Shown: positions 10,217 to 20,335, numbered from the stretch's first letter. The stretch: 64,000 nucleotides of DNA from an uncultured Caulobacterales bacterium (GCA_947503715.1 CANNER010000001.1:1-64000); one strand, 5' to 3'. The notes: generated from the sequence alone by a model not told the origin. Numbers and translations are program-made.

Positions 10217-10250
10217 AAGGCCGTGTCCTGTTCTTACAGGGCGCGGCCTT
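10217..10250 (+). other. Strong hairpin between rplO and secY
   Basis: A 14-bp stem with two G-T pairs (10217-10230 with 10237-10250) closes a 6-base loop directly after rplO. It is not followed by a T-run. It resembles an attenuator or an mRNA 3'-end stabiliser that could separate ribosomal-protein expression from secY. That function is inference. Confidence 0.5.
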
Positions 10251-10352
10251 GAACATGTTTGTCGCACCCCCATCTGGTTATGATACGCGCGTTAAGCCTC
10301 TCATATTCTGATTGCAGGTGTGGCGCGATGAACAGATAAAGGGAACCGCATC

Positions 10353-11720
10353 ATGGCTTCAGCCTCTGAACAGCTCGCCGCCAATATGAACCTTGGGGTC
10401 TTCTCCAAGGCGAAAGAGCTGCAAAAGCGACTTCTCTTCACGCTCATGATTTTGGTTGTTTACCGTATCGGGACTTTCGTTCCGATTCCGGGGATCAATA
10501 TTGATGCCTTCCAGGCGGCCTTTGGCAGCGGGACGGGTGGCTCCCTCTTTGAACGATTGAATATGTTTGCCGGTGGTGCCGTCGAGCGTCTCGGTATTTT
10601 TGCGTTGAACGTGATGCCTTATATTTCGGCCTCGATCATCATGACCCTGTTAAAGGGCTCAGTCGCCTCACTGAAAGAACTCGACAAAGACGGCGAGCAA
10701 GGGCGGAAGCAAATTAACCAATATACGCGCTATCTGACCGTGTTCCTCGCGGCGTTCCAAGCCTTTGGTATTGCCCGTGCGCTGCAAGCCACAGACGGCA
10801 CTGTCATTGATCCCGGTCTCTTCTTCCAAGCGTCTACAGTGATCACACTCGTCGGCGGTACGATGTTCCTGATGTGGCTCGGTGAGCAGGTGACGGCACG
10901 CGGTGTCGGTAACGGTGTCTCGTTGATCATTTTCGCGGGTATTGTCGCCGAGCTACCGAAAGCGCTGTTCCAGCTCTTCGGACAGAACCAGACAGGTCAG
11001 ATTACAGAATTTCTCTTGATTATCCTGCTGGCGCTCTTTGTCGGGCTGTCCATGCTGATTGTCTTCGTCGAACGGGCGCAGAGGCGATTACTTGTCCAGT
11101 ATCCCAAACGCCAGATGGCGGGTGGGAAACAGTTTGGCGGCGAAAACTCCTTCATGCCGCTGAAACTGAACACGGCCGGTGTTATCCCGCCAATCTTCGC
11201 CAGTTCGCTTCTATTATTGCCAGCGACATTCGGTCAGATCTTTGTTGGCCAAGACGGCGCGGCGTCGGGTATTGCGGGGACAATCCTCGCCTATCTCGGC
11301 TATGGCTCGCCAACCTATCTCGCGTTATACGGCCTGCTGATTATCTTCTTCTGTTACTTCTACGTCCCTTACGTGTTTAAGCCCGATGATGTGGCCGATA
11401 ACCTTCGCAAGAATGGCGGTTTCCTGCCGGGTATTCGTCCGGGTCAACGGACAGCGGAATATCTGTCCTACGTCCTGTCGCGCCTGACATTTATCGGCGC
11501 GCTTTACGTGGCCTTTGTCTGTGTCCTGCCCGAGCTCTTCATCGCGCAACAGGGCGGTACGGTTCCGGCCTCTGTCGCCATGTTGATCGGCGGAATGAGC
11601 TTGCTGATTATCGTGTCCGTGACACTCGACACGGTCGCACAAATTCAATCGCACCTGATCGCGCATCAATATGAGGGCCTCATCAAGAAGTCCCGCATGC
11701 GTCGCCGTAACAAGACATAA
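10353..11720 (+). CDS. secY: Preprotein translocase subunit SecY
   Basis: The channel subunit of the SecYEG translocon in the inner membrane. At 455 residues it has the usual ten hydrophobic segments, from RLLFTLMILVVYRIGTFVPI at the N-terminus to the last helix near residue 430. Family landmarks include the plug/TM2 region MFAGGAVERLGIFALNVMPY, the basic cytoplasmic loop ERAQRRLLVQYPKRQ and the C-terminal HQYEGLIKKSRMRRR. Here secY is followed by adk and rpsM with no infA or rpmJ, a common alphaproteobacterial order. Confidence 0.98.
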   Translation: MASASEQLAANMNLGVFSKAKELQKRLLFTLMILVVYRIGTFVPIPGINIDAFQAAFGSGTGGSLFERLNMFAGGAVERLGIFALNVMPYISASIIMTLLKGSVASLKELDKDGEQGRKQINQYTRYLTVFLAAFQAFGIARALQATDGTVIDPGLFFQASTVITLVGGTMFLMWLGEQVTARGVGNGVSLIIFAGIVAELPKALFQLFGQNQTGQITEFLLIILLALFVGLSMLIVFVERAQRRLLVQYPKRQMAGGKQFGGENSFMPLKLNTAGVIPPIFASSLLLLPATFGQIFVGQDGAASGIAGTILAYLGYGSPTYLALYGLLIIFFCYFYVPYVFKPDDVADNLRKNGGFLPGIRPGQRTAEYLSYVLSRLTFIGALYVAFVCVLPELFIAQQGGTVPASVAMLIGGMSLLIIVSVTLDTVAQIQSHLIAHQYEGLIKKSRMRRRNKT

Positions 11721-11729
11721 GAGGGACTG

Positions 11730-12356
11730 ATGGCTCTGAATCTCGTTCTTTTTGGTCCTCCCGCTGCGGGCAAAGGCACACAAGCCAAACGTCTCGTGGC
11801 GGAGCGTCAGCTCATTCAACTCTCAACGGGTGATATGTTGCGCGCGGCCATTAAGTCCGGATCGGAACTCGGCCAAAAAGTTGAGGGTATTATCAAAGCC
11901 GGTGACCTCGTCAGTGACGAGATTGTCATCGCCCTGATCGAGGATCAGCTGGATTCGAATCCGGGTGCCGCAGGATTTATCTTTGACGGATTCCCCCGCA
12001 CCGTCGCCCAAGCCGAAGCCCTGGATTCAGTGCTCGCGAAACGGGACGAATCGGTGGACTCGGTCATCCGTCTCAAAGTAGACGACAGTTCAATTCTCGG
12101 GAGGATCGAAAAACGATTCCTCGAACAAGGCCGCAAGGATGATAATCCCGAAGTCTTCAAACATCGCCTCGCGACCTATAACAAACAGACGGCTCCGCTC
12201 CTGCCTTATTACTCGGCACAGGGAAAGCTGACGGAAGTTGATGGTATGGCGGATATTGAAACGGTTGCCGCGTCCATTTCGGAAGTGCTCGACCGTCAGG
12301 CCTCTCCCAAGGGAGAGCCTAAAAAAGGATTTTTCGCGCGTCTATTTGGCGGGTGA
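11730..12356 (+). CDS. adk: Adenylate kinase
   Basis: Catalyses ATP + AMP to 2 ADP. The P-loop GPPAAGKGT lies at residues 9-17, the AMP-binding region STGDMLRAAI follows, and FDGFPRT is near residue 85. The LID between RIEKRFLEQGRK and DDNPEVFKHRL is short and lacks the zinc cysteines, so this is the short-LID type. The C-terminus carries an extra basic, aromatic tail (PKGEPKKGFFARLFGG). It lies 9 bases after secY. Confidence 0.97.
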   Translation: MALNLVLFGPPAAGKGTQAKRLVAERQLIQLSTGDMLRAAIKSGSELGQKVEGIIKAGDLVSDEIVIALIEDQLDSNPGAAGFIFDGFPRTVAQAEALDSVLAKRDESVDSVIRLKVDDSSILGRIEKRFLEQGRKDDNPEVFKHRLATYNKQTAPLLPYYSAQGKLTEVDGMADIETVAASISEVLDRQASPKGEPKKGFFARLFGG

Positions 12357-12363
12357 GAGTTTC

Positions 12364-12379
12364 GGAGGTGAAAACCTCC
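12364..12379. other. GAAA-loop hairpin after adk
   Basis: A 6-bp stem (12364-12369 with 12374-12379) closes a GAAA tetraloop 8 bases after the adk stop, in the 172-base gap before rpsM. No T-run follows, so it is more likely a stability or processing element than a terminator. Confidence 0.35.
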
Positions 12380-12398
12380 AAGATAACAGCGCGGACGG

Positions 12399-12427
12399 TT
12401 GACGCCTTCCGTTAATAAGACTAAGTG
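12399..12427 (+). promoter_or_regulatory. Possible promoter for the alpha operon
   Basis: TTGACG (12399-12404) is followed after 17 bases by TAAGTG (12422-12427). The -35 element is good and the -10 is poor. The unusually long adk-rpsM gap makes a separate promoter for rpsM-rpsK-rpoA-rplQ plausible, but the sequence alone does not settle it. Confidence 0.25.
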
Positions 12428-12528
12428 ACCCGCTTTCGCGGCAGACGTCATCGGCTACCGTCTCATTTGTTATGGGACAAGCAAACGTCAGACGCCGAAC
12501 CGGAACCGGAATGAATTGGAGGCCGAGT

Positions 12529-12897
12529 GTGGCTCGTATTGCTGGGGTAAATATCCCGACCAACAAACGCGTTGAAATCGCGCTACGTTATATTCACGGC
12601 ATCGGCCCTGCAAAGGCGACCGAGATCTGTGAGAAGGTTGGCATCTCGCGCGAGCGTCGCGTGCATGACCTGACTGATCAGGAAATTTTGCAAATCCGTG
12701 AGACCATTGATGCCGAGCATCAGGTCGAAGGTGATCTGCGTCGTGAAGTGTCCCAGAACATCAAGCGCTTGATGGATATGGGTAACTATCGCGGTCTGCG
12801 TCACCGTCGTGGCTTGCCCGTTCGTGGCCAGCGTACACATACAAATGCCCGCACACGCAAAGGCCCTGCAAAGGCCATTGCCGGTAAGAAGAAATAA
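12529..12897 (+). CDS. rpsM: 30S ribosomal protein S13 (GTG start)
   Basis: A 122-residue S13 of the 30S head. I choose GTG at 12529, preceded by TTGGAGG with 6-base spacing, because it gives the family start [21 protein letters not shown]. The open frame continues upstream to 12472 but that extension ([11 protein letters not shown]...) has no S13 homology. The C-terminal [19 protein letters not shown] is typical. Confidence 0.95.
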   Translation: MARIAGVNIPTNKRVEIALRYIHGIGPAKATEICEKVGISRERRVHDLTDQEILQIRETIDAEHQVEGDLRREVSQNIKRLMDMGNYRGLRHRRGLPVRGQRTHTNARTRKGPAKAIAGKKK

Positions 12898-12908
12898 GGT
12901 AGTCTGAC

Positions 12909-13298
12909 ATGGCAAGAGAACCAGGCAAGGTCCGCCGCGCCGACCGGAAGAATATCACGTCCGGCGTCGCACATATCAACGCAACATTTAACAACACGAT
13001 GGTCATGATCACGGATGCTCAGGGCAACGCCGTCTCATGGTGTTCCGCAGGTGCGATGGGCTTTAAAGGCTCCCGTAAATCTACGCCTTATGCGGCACAG
13101 GTTGCGGCTGAGGAAGCGGCGCGTAAAGCGGCAGAACACGGCATGAATACATTGGAAGTCAATGTGAACGGTCCAGGTTCGGGTCGTGAGTCCGCAGTCC
13201 GTGCGCTAGCGGCGACAGGCATGACGATCACAACAATCCGTGACGTCACACCCATCCCGCATAATGGTTGTCGTCCACCAAAACGCCGTCGCGTTTAA
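12909..13298 (+). CDS. rpsK: 30S ribosomal protein S11
   Basis: A 129-residue S11 of the 30S platform near the E site. Conserved segments include [39 protein letters not shown] and the C-terminal [18 protein letters not shown]. It lies 11 bases after rpsM. Confidence 0.97.
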   Translation: MAREPGKVRRADRKNITSGVAHINATFNNTMVMITDAQGNAVSWCSAGAMGFKGSRKSTPYAAQVAAEEAARKAAEHGMNTLEVNVNGPGSGRESAVRALAATGMTITTIRDVTPIPHNGCRPPKRRRV

Positions 13299-13397
13299 GG
13301 TCGAAATACTCCAAGCCCTGCGCTTGGGGAGAACATTTTTCGGCGTGTCATTCCCTCGCGGAACGGCGCGCCAAACGCTTAATTAGAGGCGAACACC

Positions 13398-14414
13398 GTG
13401 ATTGAAAAAAACTGGCAAGAACTTATCCGTCCGATCAACCCGGAAATCGAACCCGGCCGTGATCCCTCGCGCAAAGCCCTGATCATTGCAGAGCCGCTCG
13501 AGCGTGGCTTTGGTATGACACTCGGTAACGCACTCCGTCGCGTATTGCTGTCCTCCCTACAGGGTGCAGCCGTCTCCGCTGTTCAGATTGACGGTATCGT
13601 TCACGAATTTACATCCATCCCAAATGTCCGCGAAGATGTCACAAACATCGTCCTGAACATCAAAGGTCTCGCCGTGCGCATGCATGCTGACGGACCGAAA
13701 AAGCTTCTTCTGCGCAAGCAAGGTGCAGGTCCCGTCACAGGTGCCGATATCGAAGAAACAGCCGACGTTGAAATCCTGAACAAGGATCACGTCATCTGTA
13801 CAGCCGATGAAGGCGCTGACCTTCGTATGGAACTGACTGTGACGTCTGGGAAGGGCTATGTCCCTGCATCGGCGTCCCGTCCGGAAGATGCGCCAATTGG
13901 CCTAATCTCCATCGATGCCCTCTATTCGCCCGTCAAACGCGTCGCTTACCGCGTTGAAGACACACGCGAAGGTCAAGTTCTCGATTATGATAAACTCATC
14001 ATCGACATTGAAACAAATGCCGCCGTCACACCGGAAGATGCGATCGCGGTTGCGGCTCGTATTCTGCAAGACCAATTCCAAGTCTTCGTCAACTTTGACG
14101 ATCCGGAAGATGTGTCCCGTGGTGAAGAGAAACCAGAACTCGACTTTAACCCCGCGCTTCTGCGCAAGGTTGACGAGCTTGAGCTCTCTGTCCGCTCTGC
14201 AAACTGCCTCAAGAACGATAATATCGTTTACATTGGCGACCTGATTCAGAAATCCGAAGCTGAAATGCTCCGTACGCCGAACTTTGGTCGTAAATCCCTC
14301 AATGAGATCAAAGAAGTTCTCGCTGCCATGGGCTTGCACCTCGGCATGGACGCGCCAAACTGGCCGCCGGAGAATATCGAAGAACTCGCCAAGAAATATG
14401 ACGACCATATCTAA
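13398..14414 (+). CDS. rpoA: DNA-directed RNA polymerase subunit alpha (GTG start)
   Basis: A 338-residue alpha subunit. The N-terminal domain, which dimerises and binds beta/beta', contains [20 protein letters not shown] near residue 35-55. The C-terminal domain, which contacts UP elements and activators, contains [19 protein letters not shown] and [18 protein letters not shown]. Translation starts at GTG 13398 with AGAGGC upstream. The 99-base gap before it and its place between rpsK and rplQ are standard. Confidence 0.98.
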   Translation: MIEKNWQELIRPINPEIEPGRDPSRKALIIAEPLERGFGMTLGNALRRVLLSSLQGAAVSAVQIDGIVHEFTSIPNVREDVTNIVLNIKGLAVRMHADGPKKLLLRKQGAGPVTGADIEETADVEILNKDHVICTADEGADLRMELTVTSGKGYVPASASRPEDAPIGLISIDALYSPVKRVAYRVEDTREGQVLDYDKLIIDIETNAAVTPEDAIAVAARILQDQFQVFVNFDDPEDVSRGEEKPELDFNPALLRKVDELELSVRSANCLKNDNIVYIGDLIQKSEAEMLRTPNFGRKSLNEIKEVLAAMGLHLGMDAPNWPPENIEELAKKYDDHI

Positions 14415-14462
14415 GCTTTCTGCTTAGATTGGTCCCAAAGAACACCTCGAAGAGATTTAGCC

Positions 14463-14873
14463 ATGCGTCATAAAATCGCCCATCGTAAACTGAACCGCAC
14501 AGCGTCACACCGCAAAGCGATGTTCGCCAATATGTCCAGCTCCCTTATCGAGCATGAGCAAATCGTCACGACTCTGCCAAAAGCGAAAGAACTTCGTCCT
14601 TTCGTCGAGAAGCTCGTAACACTCGCCAAAAAAGGCGACCTAAACTCCCGTCGTATCGCGATTGCGCGTACGCGCAATAAAGAGATGTCCAAGAAACTCT
14701 TCGACGTTCTCGGCCCCCGCTATGCGGATCGTCCGGGTGGATATATCCGCATCATGAAAGCGGGCTTCCGCTATGGTGACAACGCGCCAATGGCCGTCAT
14801 TGAATTCGTCGATCGCGACGAAGATGCCAAAGGCAAAGTGGACCGTGAGAGAGCCGAAGCGGTCGACGCATAG
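14463..14873 (+). CDS. rplQ: 50S ribosomal protein L17
   Basis: A 136-residue L17 with the invariant start [20 protein letters not shown] and the ALGPR-like segment [16 protein letters not shown]. It is the last gene of the ribosomal operon, followed by three successive hairpins. Confidence 0.97.
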   Translation: MRHKIAHRKLNRTASHRKAMFANMSSSLIEHEQIVTTLPKAKELRPFVEKLVTLAKKGDLNSRRIAIARTRNKEMSKKLFDVLGPRYADRPGGYIRIMKAGFRYGDNAPMAVIEFVDRDEDAKGKVDRERAEAVDA

Positions 14874-14880
14874 CGTCGAT

Positions 14881-14934
14881 TGGAAGGTCCAGTGGACCTT
14901 CCAAAGTGAAGGCTCCGAAATCGCAAGATTTCGG
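14881..14934 (+). other. Two hairpins after rplQ
   Basis: A 10-bp perfect stem (14881-14890 with 14894-14903) is followed by an 8-bp stem with a GCAA tetraloop (14915-14922 with 14927-14934). Neither has a T-run. With the terminator at 14955 they make a three-hairpin 3' end of the operon mRNA, plausibly protecting it from exonucleases (inference). Confidence 0.5.
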
Positions 14935-14954
14935 GACTCGACATAGAATAAATG

Positions 14955-14985
14955 AACCGTGGCCAGCGCCGCGGTTTTTTGTTTT
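14955..14985 (+). terminator. Intrinsic terminator of the S10-spc-alpha operon
   Basis: A 9-bp GC-rich stem with one G-T pair (14955-14963 with 14968-14976) and a 4-base loop runs into a T-rich tail (TTTTTTGTTTT). It lies about 80 bases after rplQ. Confidence 0.85.
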
Positions 14986-15036
14986 AGGGGCAACGATCAA
15001 TAAAACGAGCAATGCAGGGGATAATCAAAACTCAAA

Positions 15037-15067
15037 CACAAAAAGACCGCAGCAAAGCCACGGTCTT
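15037..15067 (-). terminator. Terminator of the DJ-1/PfpI gene
   Basis: Read on the minus strand, a 10-bp stem with two wobble pairs (15067-15058 with 15052-15043) and a 5-base loop is followed by a T-run (TTTT at 15042-15039, then GTGTTT). It lies just past the stop of the minus-strand gene at 15090, tail to tail with the ribosomal operon terminator. Confidence 0.7.
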
Positions 15068-15089
15068 GATCATAAAAATTCAAAACAGT

Positions 15090-15770
15090 TTAAGCCTTAA
15101 GAAGCTCCAGCAATTTTTCGGCTGCAGCATCTGATGATGCGGGGTTTTGCCCTGTCACCAACGTCCCATCCGCCACGATAAATGATGTCCAATCGCCCTC
15201 CCGTTCAAATTTCCCGCCATTGGCTTTCAACATATCCTCAACCAGGAATGGGACAACATCTGTTAATTCCACAGCCTCTTCTTCACTATTGGTGAAACCT
15301 GTTACAGTTCTGCCGTGAACGAGCGGATCGCCATTCGGTGCTTTTGTGTGTTTGAAGATAGCGGGGGCGTGACAGACCGCACCAATAGGGCGATCAGACG
15401 CCGCGAAAGCCTCAATCAAATTGATACTATTGGTATCTTCGGCCAAATCCCACAACGGGCCGTGGCCGCCGGGGTAGAAGATAGCATCGAAACCTTCTTC
15501 TGAAATTGTTGAGAGTTTGACTGTATTTGCAAGCTCATTTTGTGCAGCTTTATCCGCCTTGAAACGCTCCGTTGCAGGTGTTTGGGCATCTTCAGTATCA
15601 CTGGAGGGGTCAAGGGGCGGTTGACCGCCTTTGGGCGAGGCGAGCGTAATTTCTGCATTAGCGTCTTTGAAGACGTAATAGGGGGCCGCGAATTCTTCCA
15701 ACCAAAAGCCTGTCTTTTTGCCCGTATCTCCGAGTTTATCATGCGAGGTGAGAACCATCAGTATTTTCAT
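15090..15770 (-). CDS. DJ-1/PfpI family protein (class I glutamine amidotransferase-like)
   Basis: A 226-residue single-domain protein of the DJ-1/PfpI superfamily. The nucleophile elbow is GAVCHAPA (Cys near residue 133), preceded by AIFYPGGHGPLWDL, and the N-terminal KTGFWLEEFAAPYYVF supplies the usual conserved Glu. This layout fits the Hsp31-like subgroup, whose members include glutathione-independent glyoxalases (methylglyoxal to lactate) and protein-repair enzymes. The exact substrate cannot be read from sequence. No signal peptide, so cytoplasmic. It is monocistronic with its own terminator. Confidence 0.85.
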   Translation of the reverse strand: MKILMVLTSHDKLGDTGKKTGFWLEEFAAPYYVFKDANAEITLASPKGGQPPLDPSSDTEDAQTPATERFKADKAAQNELANTVKLSTISEEGFDAIFYPGGHGPLWDLAEDTNSINLIEAFAASDRPIGAVCHAPAIFKHTKAPNGDPLVHGRTVTGFTNSEEEAVELTDVVPFLVEDMLKANGGKFEREGDWTSFIVADGTLVTGQNPASSDAAAEKLLELLKA

Positions 15771-15933
15771 TATTTGACCTTATATATTTTGGTTATTCGA
15801 TTGATCGTACAAACGATCATATAGGTATATCGTTCCCGACATTCATGTGTGAACACAGGCCAATTGCATCTCCTATTTTGGTGCCCTGATGTGTTACGCT
15901 ATGATTGATAGAGAATAGTGGAAGGACGGACAG

Positions 15934-16392
15934 ATGGTTCAGCTCAATATCAATGGACAACAAGCCAGCTTAAAAACCGACCCCGACACTCCGCTACTTT
16001 GGGCGATCCGTGAGGAACTCGGCCTGACGGGGACGAAATTTGGCTGCGGCATTGCACAATGCGGGGCGTGTACAGTTCATGTAAACGGCGAACCCGTGCG
16101 GTCCTGTTCCACGCCGCTCTCCGCTGCTGAGGGTACGGATGTCACCACGATTGAAGGTGTTACTGATGCCGAGGGAACGCTCCATGCGGTACAGCAGGCG
16201 TGGATCAAACATCAGGTGCCGCAATGCGGTTATTGCCAATCCGGGCAGATTATGAGCGCTGTGGCCCTCTTGGAGACCACGCCTGACCCAACGGATGAAG
16301 ATATCAACACGGCCATGTCCGGTAATATCTGCCGCTGCGGTATGTATGACCGTATCCGCGCGGCGATCAAAACTGCGGCGAAGGAGGCTTAG
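15934..16392 (+). CDS. (2Fe-2S)-binding small subunit of a molybdenum hydroxylase (IorA-like)
   Basis: A 152-residue protein with two [2Fe-2S] domains. The plant-ferredoxin-like N-terminal cluster is [16 protein letters not shown] plus a downstream Cys in VRSC; the helical second cluster has CGYCQSG and [11 protein letters not shown]. This matches the small subunit of isoquinoline 1-oxidoreductase/aldehyde dehydrogenase enzymes, which passes electrons from the Mo cofactor. The partner gene follows 2 bases later behind AAGGAGG. The physiological substrate is unknown. Confidence 0.93.
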   Translation: MVQLNINGQQASLKTDPDTPLLWAIREELGLTGTKFGCGIAQCGACTVHVNGEPVRSCSTPLSAAEGTDVTTIEGVTDAEGTLHAVQQAWIKHQVPQCGYCQSGQIMSAVALLETTPDPTDEDINTAMSGNICRCGMYDRIRAAIKTAAKEA

Positions 16393-16394
16393 TC

Positions 16395-18602
16395 ATGGCC
16401 AAACTAGGAAAGTGGACGCGTCGTGGCTTTATCGGTGCAGGTCTCGTCGCGGCTGGGGCTCTCGTCGTTGGGGTTGCCATCCGACCCGGTGACCGCACGG
16501 ACAAGCTCGAAAAATATGTAGCGGGGGAGGGTGAACACCTCCTCGCCGCTTGGGTCAAAATTTCCGAAGAAAATGTCATCACGGCGATCATCCCCCACGG
16601 TGAAATGGGGCAGGGCGTACACACGGCCCTCTCCGCCATGCTCGCCGAGGAAATGGATGCGGATTGGGAGGCAATGGAAATCCTCGAAGCGCCTGCCATC
16701 AAGGACTACGCAAACTTCCCCCTCGTGCGGGAGTTCATAGCGGGCGGAAAAGCCGTGCCCGGCATGGTGTTTGACACGCTGAACGGGGCGATGCTGGCCA
16801 TTTCAAAAGCCATGAATATGCAGATCACGGGCGGCTCAACTTCGGTTCGCTTTACCGGCACAGGCGCAATGCAGACCGCAGGTGCGGCGGCACGTGAACT
16901 AATCGTGAAGGCTGCGGCGAAGGACTGGGGCGTTCCGGCGTCCAGTCTGCGCACCGAAAAGAGCGTCGTCTATCATGATGGTTCCAACCGTTCCGCGCCT
17001 TACGGTACATTCGCAGCGGCGGCGTCCGAGATGGAACCCAATATTCGTCCCACCCTCAAATCTCGCAAGGACTACACGCTGATGGGGCAATCCCTTCCGC
17101 GTGTAGATATTCCGGCCAAGGTGAATGGAACTGCGGCTTTCGGGATCGATGCCAAAGTTGACGGGATGAAATACGCCACCGTTATGGCCCCGCCCGTCCA
17201 TGGTGCGAAGATCGAGCAGGTCGATGAAAGTGCGGCAAAAGACATGCCCGGCGTCATCTCCATTCATAATATGGGCGATTATGTCGGCGTGGTCGCAGAC
17301 GGTTATTGGCAGGCCCAACAGGCGCTCTATGCGCTGGACATAACCTTCACGACATCAGAGGCGGACGCATTGAATCAAGAGGCCCTCTACGCGCAATATG
17401 CGCAGGCGCTGGATTCCGGTAAACGCAAAGTCCTGCACAAAACGGGCGATGTCACGAAAGCCGAAGCGAAGGCTGCGCGGATTTTCGAAGCCGAGTATAC
17501 AGTCCCCTATCTCGCCCATGCCTGTATGGAACCGATGAATGCGACCGCTTGGGTGCGGGATGGGGTTTGCGATATCTGGTGCGGGACGCAAAACCCTCTC
17601 GGCACGAAAGAGGCTGTCGCGAAAGCTTTCGATATGAAGTCCGAGGATGTTTCGCTCCACACCGCCTTTATGGGCGGGGCGTTTGGGCGTCGCGCTATGA
17701 CCGATTATGTCATGCAGGCCGTGGCCCTATCCAAAGCTTCGGGTCATCCCGTCAAACTCATCTGGTCGCGCGAGGAAACGACACAACAGGACCATTACCG
17801 TCCGGCGGTGATCGGGCGTTACCGCGCCGCGCTGGACTCGAATAACATGCCGATGAGTTGGGAAAGTGTCTTCGTGCACAAAATGGATCCACCCGAAGCC
17901 AGCCTGATTCCCTACGCCATCCCTAACCAGAAAATGCAGGTTGTGGAGAGCCCGTCACACACACGGCTCGGGCCTTGGCGGTCCGTCGATCATACGCAGC
18001 ACGGTTATTTCACGGAGAGCTTTATCGAAGAACTTGCCCATGAAGCCGGCAAGGATGGCTATGAGTTCCGCCGCGCGCTCCTCAGCGATCATCCACGCTT
18101 TGTGAAGGTCCTTGATGTCGCTGCGAAACTTGGAAATTGGGGTGCACCGCTCCCCGATGGACAGGCACGTGGCATTTCCATCGTCGAGAGCTTCATGACC
18201 ATTTGCGCACAGGTCGTGACTGTGGATGTGAGCAAGGGTGAACCGCGCGTGCTCCATGTGGCCTGTGCTGCCGACCCCGGATTGGCTGTTAATCCTGACG
18301 GCTTCACGGCACAAATGCAAAGCGGGATTATCTACGGTCTCTGCGCCGCGCTACACGGCGAAATCACATTGGAAGACGGCGCGGTTGCGCAGAGCAACTT
18401 CCACGATTACGAAATCCTGCGAATAGACCGCGCCCCGAAAATCGACACCGTGATTGTCAGCAGTGACGCCCGCATCGGCGGGGGCGGCGAACCCGGAACC
18501 CCACCCATTGCACCTGCTCTGGCCAATGCCGTGTTTAATGCGACGGGACGGCGGATGCGGAGTTTGCCCATTCGGGATGTGAGTGTGGGTGTTGCGAGTT
18601 AA
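16395..18602 (+). CDS. Molybdopterin-binding large subunit of a molybdenum hydroxylase (IorB-like), Tat-exported
   Basis: A 735-residue catalytic subunit of the xanthine oxidase superfamily, IorB type. The N-terminus is a twin-arginine signal (WTRRGFIGAGLVAAGALVVG), so the complex probably acts in the periplasm, carried there with the 2Fe-2S subunit. Mo-cofactor regions include MGGAFGRRAMTDYVMQAVAL, PHGEMGQGVHTALSAMLAEEM and the C-terminal GGGGEPGTPPIAPALANAVF with its catalytic-type Glu. No cytochrome or XdhC-like chaperone gene is adjacent. Candidate substrates are aldehydes or N-heterocycles; I cannot choose. Confidence 0.92.
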   Translation: MAKLGKWTRRGFIGAGLVAAGALVVGVAIRPGDRTDKLEKYVAGEGEHLLAAWVKISEENVITAIIPHGEMGQGVHTALSAMLAEEMDADWEAMEILEAPAIKDYANFPLVREFIAGGKAVPGMVFDTLNGAMLAISKAMNMQITGGSTSVRFTGTGAMQTAGAAARELIVKAAAKDWGVPASSLRTEKSVVYHDGSNRSAPYGTFAAAASEMEPNIRPTLKSRKDYTLMGQSLPRVDIPAKVNGTAAFGIDAKVDGMKYATVMAPPVHGAKIEQVDESAAKDMPGVISIHNMGDYVGVVADGYWQAQQALYALDITFTTSEADALNQEALYAQYAQALDSGKRKVLHKTGDVTKAEAKAARIFEAEYTVPYLAHACMEPMNATAWVRDGVCDIWCGTQNPLGTKEAVAKAFDMKSEDVSLHTAFMGGAFGRRAMTDYVMQAVALSKASGHPVKLIWSREETTQQDHYRPAVIGRYRAALDSNNMPMSWESVFVHKMDPPEASLIPYAIPNQKMQVVESPSHTRLGPWRSVDHTQHGYFTESFIEELAHEAGKDGYEFRRALLSDHPRFVKVLDVAAKLGNWGAPLPDGQARGISIVESFMTICAQVVTVDVSKGEPRVLHVACAADPGLAVNPDGFTAQMQSGIIYGLCAALHGEITLEDGAVAQSNFHDYEILRIDRAPKIDTVIVSSDARIGGGGEPGTPPIAPALANAVFNATGRRMRSLPIRDVSVGVAS

Positions 18603-18622
18603 TAAACAGACATAAAAATGAA

Positions 18623-19201
18623 TTATGTATCAGTTGTTATGTCATCCCAATTTTCATATTCGCCCCATAAAACCCAATTGATTGCATGATGACGTTCTTG
18701 GATAATTTCAATGTCGACTTTGATTTTGGGGGCTTGATTTTTGATTTGAGCGTTTCTTGCTTCCCAGTGATAGTTTTCAATTGTTTCACATAAACTCAGG
18801 ATTTCTAGTTCGTCTCTTAAATTTGCAGTCTTCAAGTACCTTTGGGCAGTGGTTTGATTCAGTGGTGAAAACGCTTTCTGGAAGATATCTGTTTCACATT
18901 TTTCATGTGCAGGCGCTAGCTCGGTAATCTCATTTAGAGCCCATAGCAAAATATGTAATCTTTCTGCTTGCCAGCTATAACTTATCTTCTGCTTTTCTGT
19001 AGCATTTGGGTCATTAAGAAAAACGGCCTCTTTAGGGGATAGAGAGCTCCAAAGGTCATTCCCTTTGATCCATTTAATCACGTCTTGTCGTGGTGTTGCA
19101 TCAATCGATAGGAGCCAAACACCAAATAGAGCTAAAGCACGTTTCGCAACATTTTCAGCACTCACAAAATTAAAGTCTTCTGGTATTTCTTCATAGGACA
19201 T
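18623..19201 (-). CDS. DUF4272-like protein
   Basis: A 192-residue soluble protein that resembles the DUF4272 family: AKRALALFGVWLLSIDA at the N-terminus, LSPKEAVFLNDP, then SWQAERLHILLWALNEI and the C-terminal ERHHAINWVLWGEYENWDD. The function of the family is unknown. The gene is clearly more AT-rich than its neighbours and lies alone between the molybdenum hydroxylase and pyrC, which suggests horizontal acquisition (inference). The family match is from memory. Confidence 0.72.
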   Translation of the reverse strand: MSYEEIPEDFNFVSAENVAKRALALFGVWLLSIDATPRQDVIKWIKGNDLWSSLSPKEAVFLNDPNATEKQKISYSWQAERLHILLWALNEITELAPAHEKCETDIFQKAFSPLNQTTAQRYLKTANLRDELEILSLCETIENYHWEARNAQIKNQAPKIKVDIEIIQERHHAINWVLWGEYENWDDITTDT

Positions 19202-19246
19202 ATTTTTTCTAGCTTAAAACTACTCTCAACTTACCCCACACTCCAC

Positions 19247-20281
19247 TTACCCTACACTCCACCCCAAAGTCTCACCCGCATGAAACGGAATGATATCCGT
19301 CTCGCTCAAGGTCATCCGCTCCGGCACGACATGATCCTGCTTTGTTAGCGTCATCGTCTCCTCATTCACGGGCAGGCCGTAAAAGCGGGGGCCGTTTAAA
19401 CTCGCGAAATTTTCTAATTTATCCAGCGCACCCTCTTCCTCGAATGTGAGAGCGTAGCTTTCCATCGCATAGGGCGCGTTAAACACGCCCGCGCAGCCAC
19501 AGGCGCTTTCTTTTGCACCAACGGCATGCGGCGCCGTGTCCGTGCCGAGGAAGAATTTCGAGTTACCGGAGGTCGCAACCTTGCGCAGGGCGAGGCGGTG
19601 CTTCTCGCGCTTGACGATGGGCAGGCAGTAATAATGCGGGCGAATGCCGCCCTCGAAAATGGCATTCCGGTTATAGCGCAGGTGATGCGGTGTAATCGTG
19701 GCGGCAACATTCGGTCCGGCCTCGGTCACAAAATCTGCGGCTTCCTGTGTTGTAATATGTTCAAACACGACTTTCAGGTTTGGATGTTCTTTGACGAGGC
19801 CGACCATCACCTCGTCGATGAAGACGGCTTCGCGGTCAAAAATATCGACATCCTTATGCGTGACTTCGCCGTGGACGAGCAGCGGCATCCCGACATCTTC
19901 CATCGCGTCCAACACGTCGTGAATATTGTTCACGTCAGATACGCCATGTGCGGAATTTGTCGTCGCATTTGCCGGGTAGAGTTTGGCCGCCGTAAACACG
20001 CCTTCGTCTTTGCCGCGTCGCATCTCCTCCGGGTCCATTGTATCCGTCAGATAGGCCGTCATGAGGGGTGTGAACCCCAGCGACGGATCAACGGCGGCCA
20101 GGATGCGGTCCCGATAGGCTCGGCCTGCTGCCACTGTTGTCACGGGCGGTTTCAGGTTGGGCATGATAATCGCGCGGGCAAATTGACGGGCCGTGTGGTT
20201 GACGACGTCAGACAGCATCGCCCCGTCGCGTAAATGAACATGCCAGTCATCCGGGCGGCGAATAGTCAGAGAGTCGGTCAT
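19247..20281 (-). CDS. pyrC: Dihydroorotase (homodimeric PyrC type)
   Basis: Interconverts carbamoyl-aspartate and dihydroorotate in pyrimidine synthesis. At 344 residues it matches the E. coli-like class. Metal ligands are HVHLRDG near residue 14-20, the carboxylatable Lys in [30 protein letters not shown] and the catalytic Asp in GTDTAPHA. A free-standing gene: its start faces a palindromic repeat at 20336-20433. Confidence 0.96.
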   Translation of the reverse strand: MTDSLTIRRPDDWHVHLRDGAMLSDVVNHTARQFARAIIMPNLKPPVTTVAAGRAYRDRILAAVDPSLGFTPLMTAYLTDTMDPEEMRRGKDEGVFTAAKLYPANATTNSAHGVSDVNNIHDVLDAMEDVGMPLLVHGEVTHKDVDIFDREAVFIDEVMVGLVKEHPNLKVVFEHITTQEAADFVTEAGPNVAATITPHHLRYNRNAIFEGGIRPHYYCLPIVKREKHRLALRKVATSGNSKFFLGTDTAPHAVGAKESACGCAGVFNAPYAMESYALTFEEEGALDKLENFASLNGPRFYGLPVNEETMTLTKQDHVVPERMTLSETDIIPFHAGETLGWSVG

Positions 20282-20335
20282 GGGATGGAGTTAGGCAAAG
20301 TGACGGAACGGGACAAGGCTAATTTCAGGTTATAG

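Noticed and set aside
10217-10250. Intrinsic terminator between rplO and secY
   Set aside because: The hairpin is strong but no T-run follows, so I list it as a hairpin only.
19526-20233. 235-residue + strand frame across pyrC
   Set aside because: Completely antisense to the well-supported pyrC, with Arg/Cys/His-rich shadow composition.
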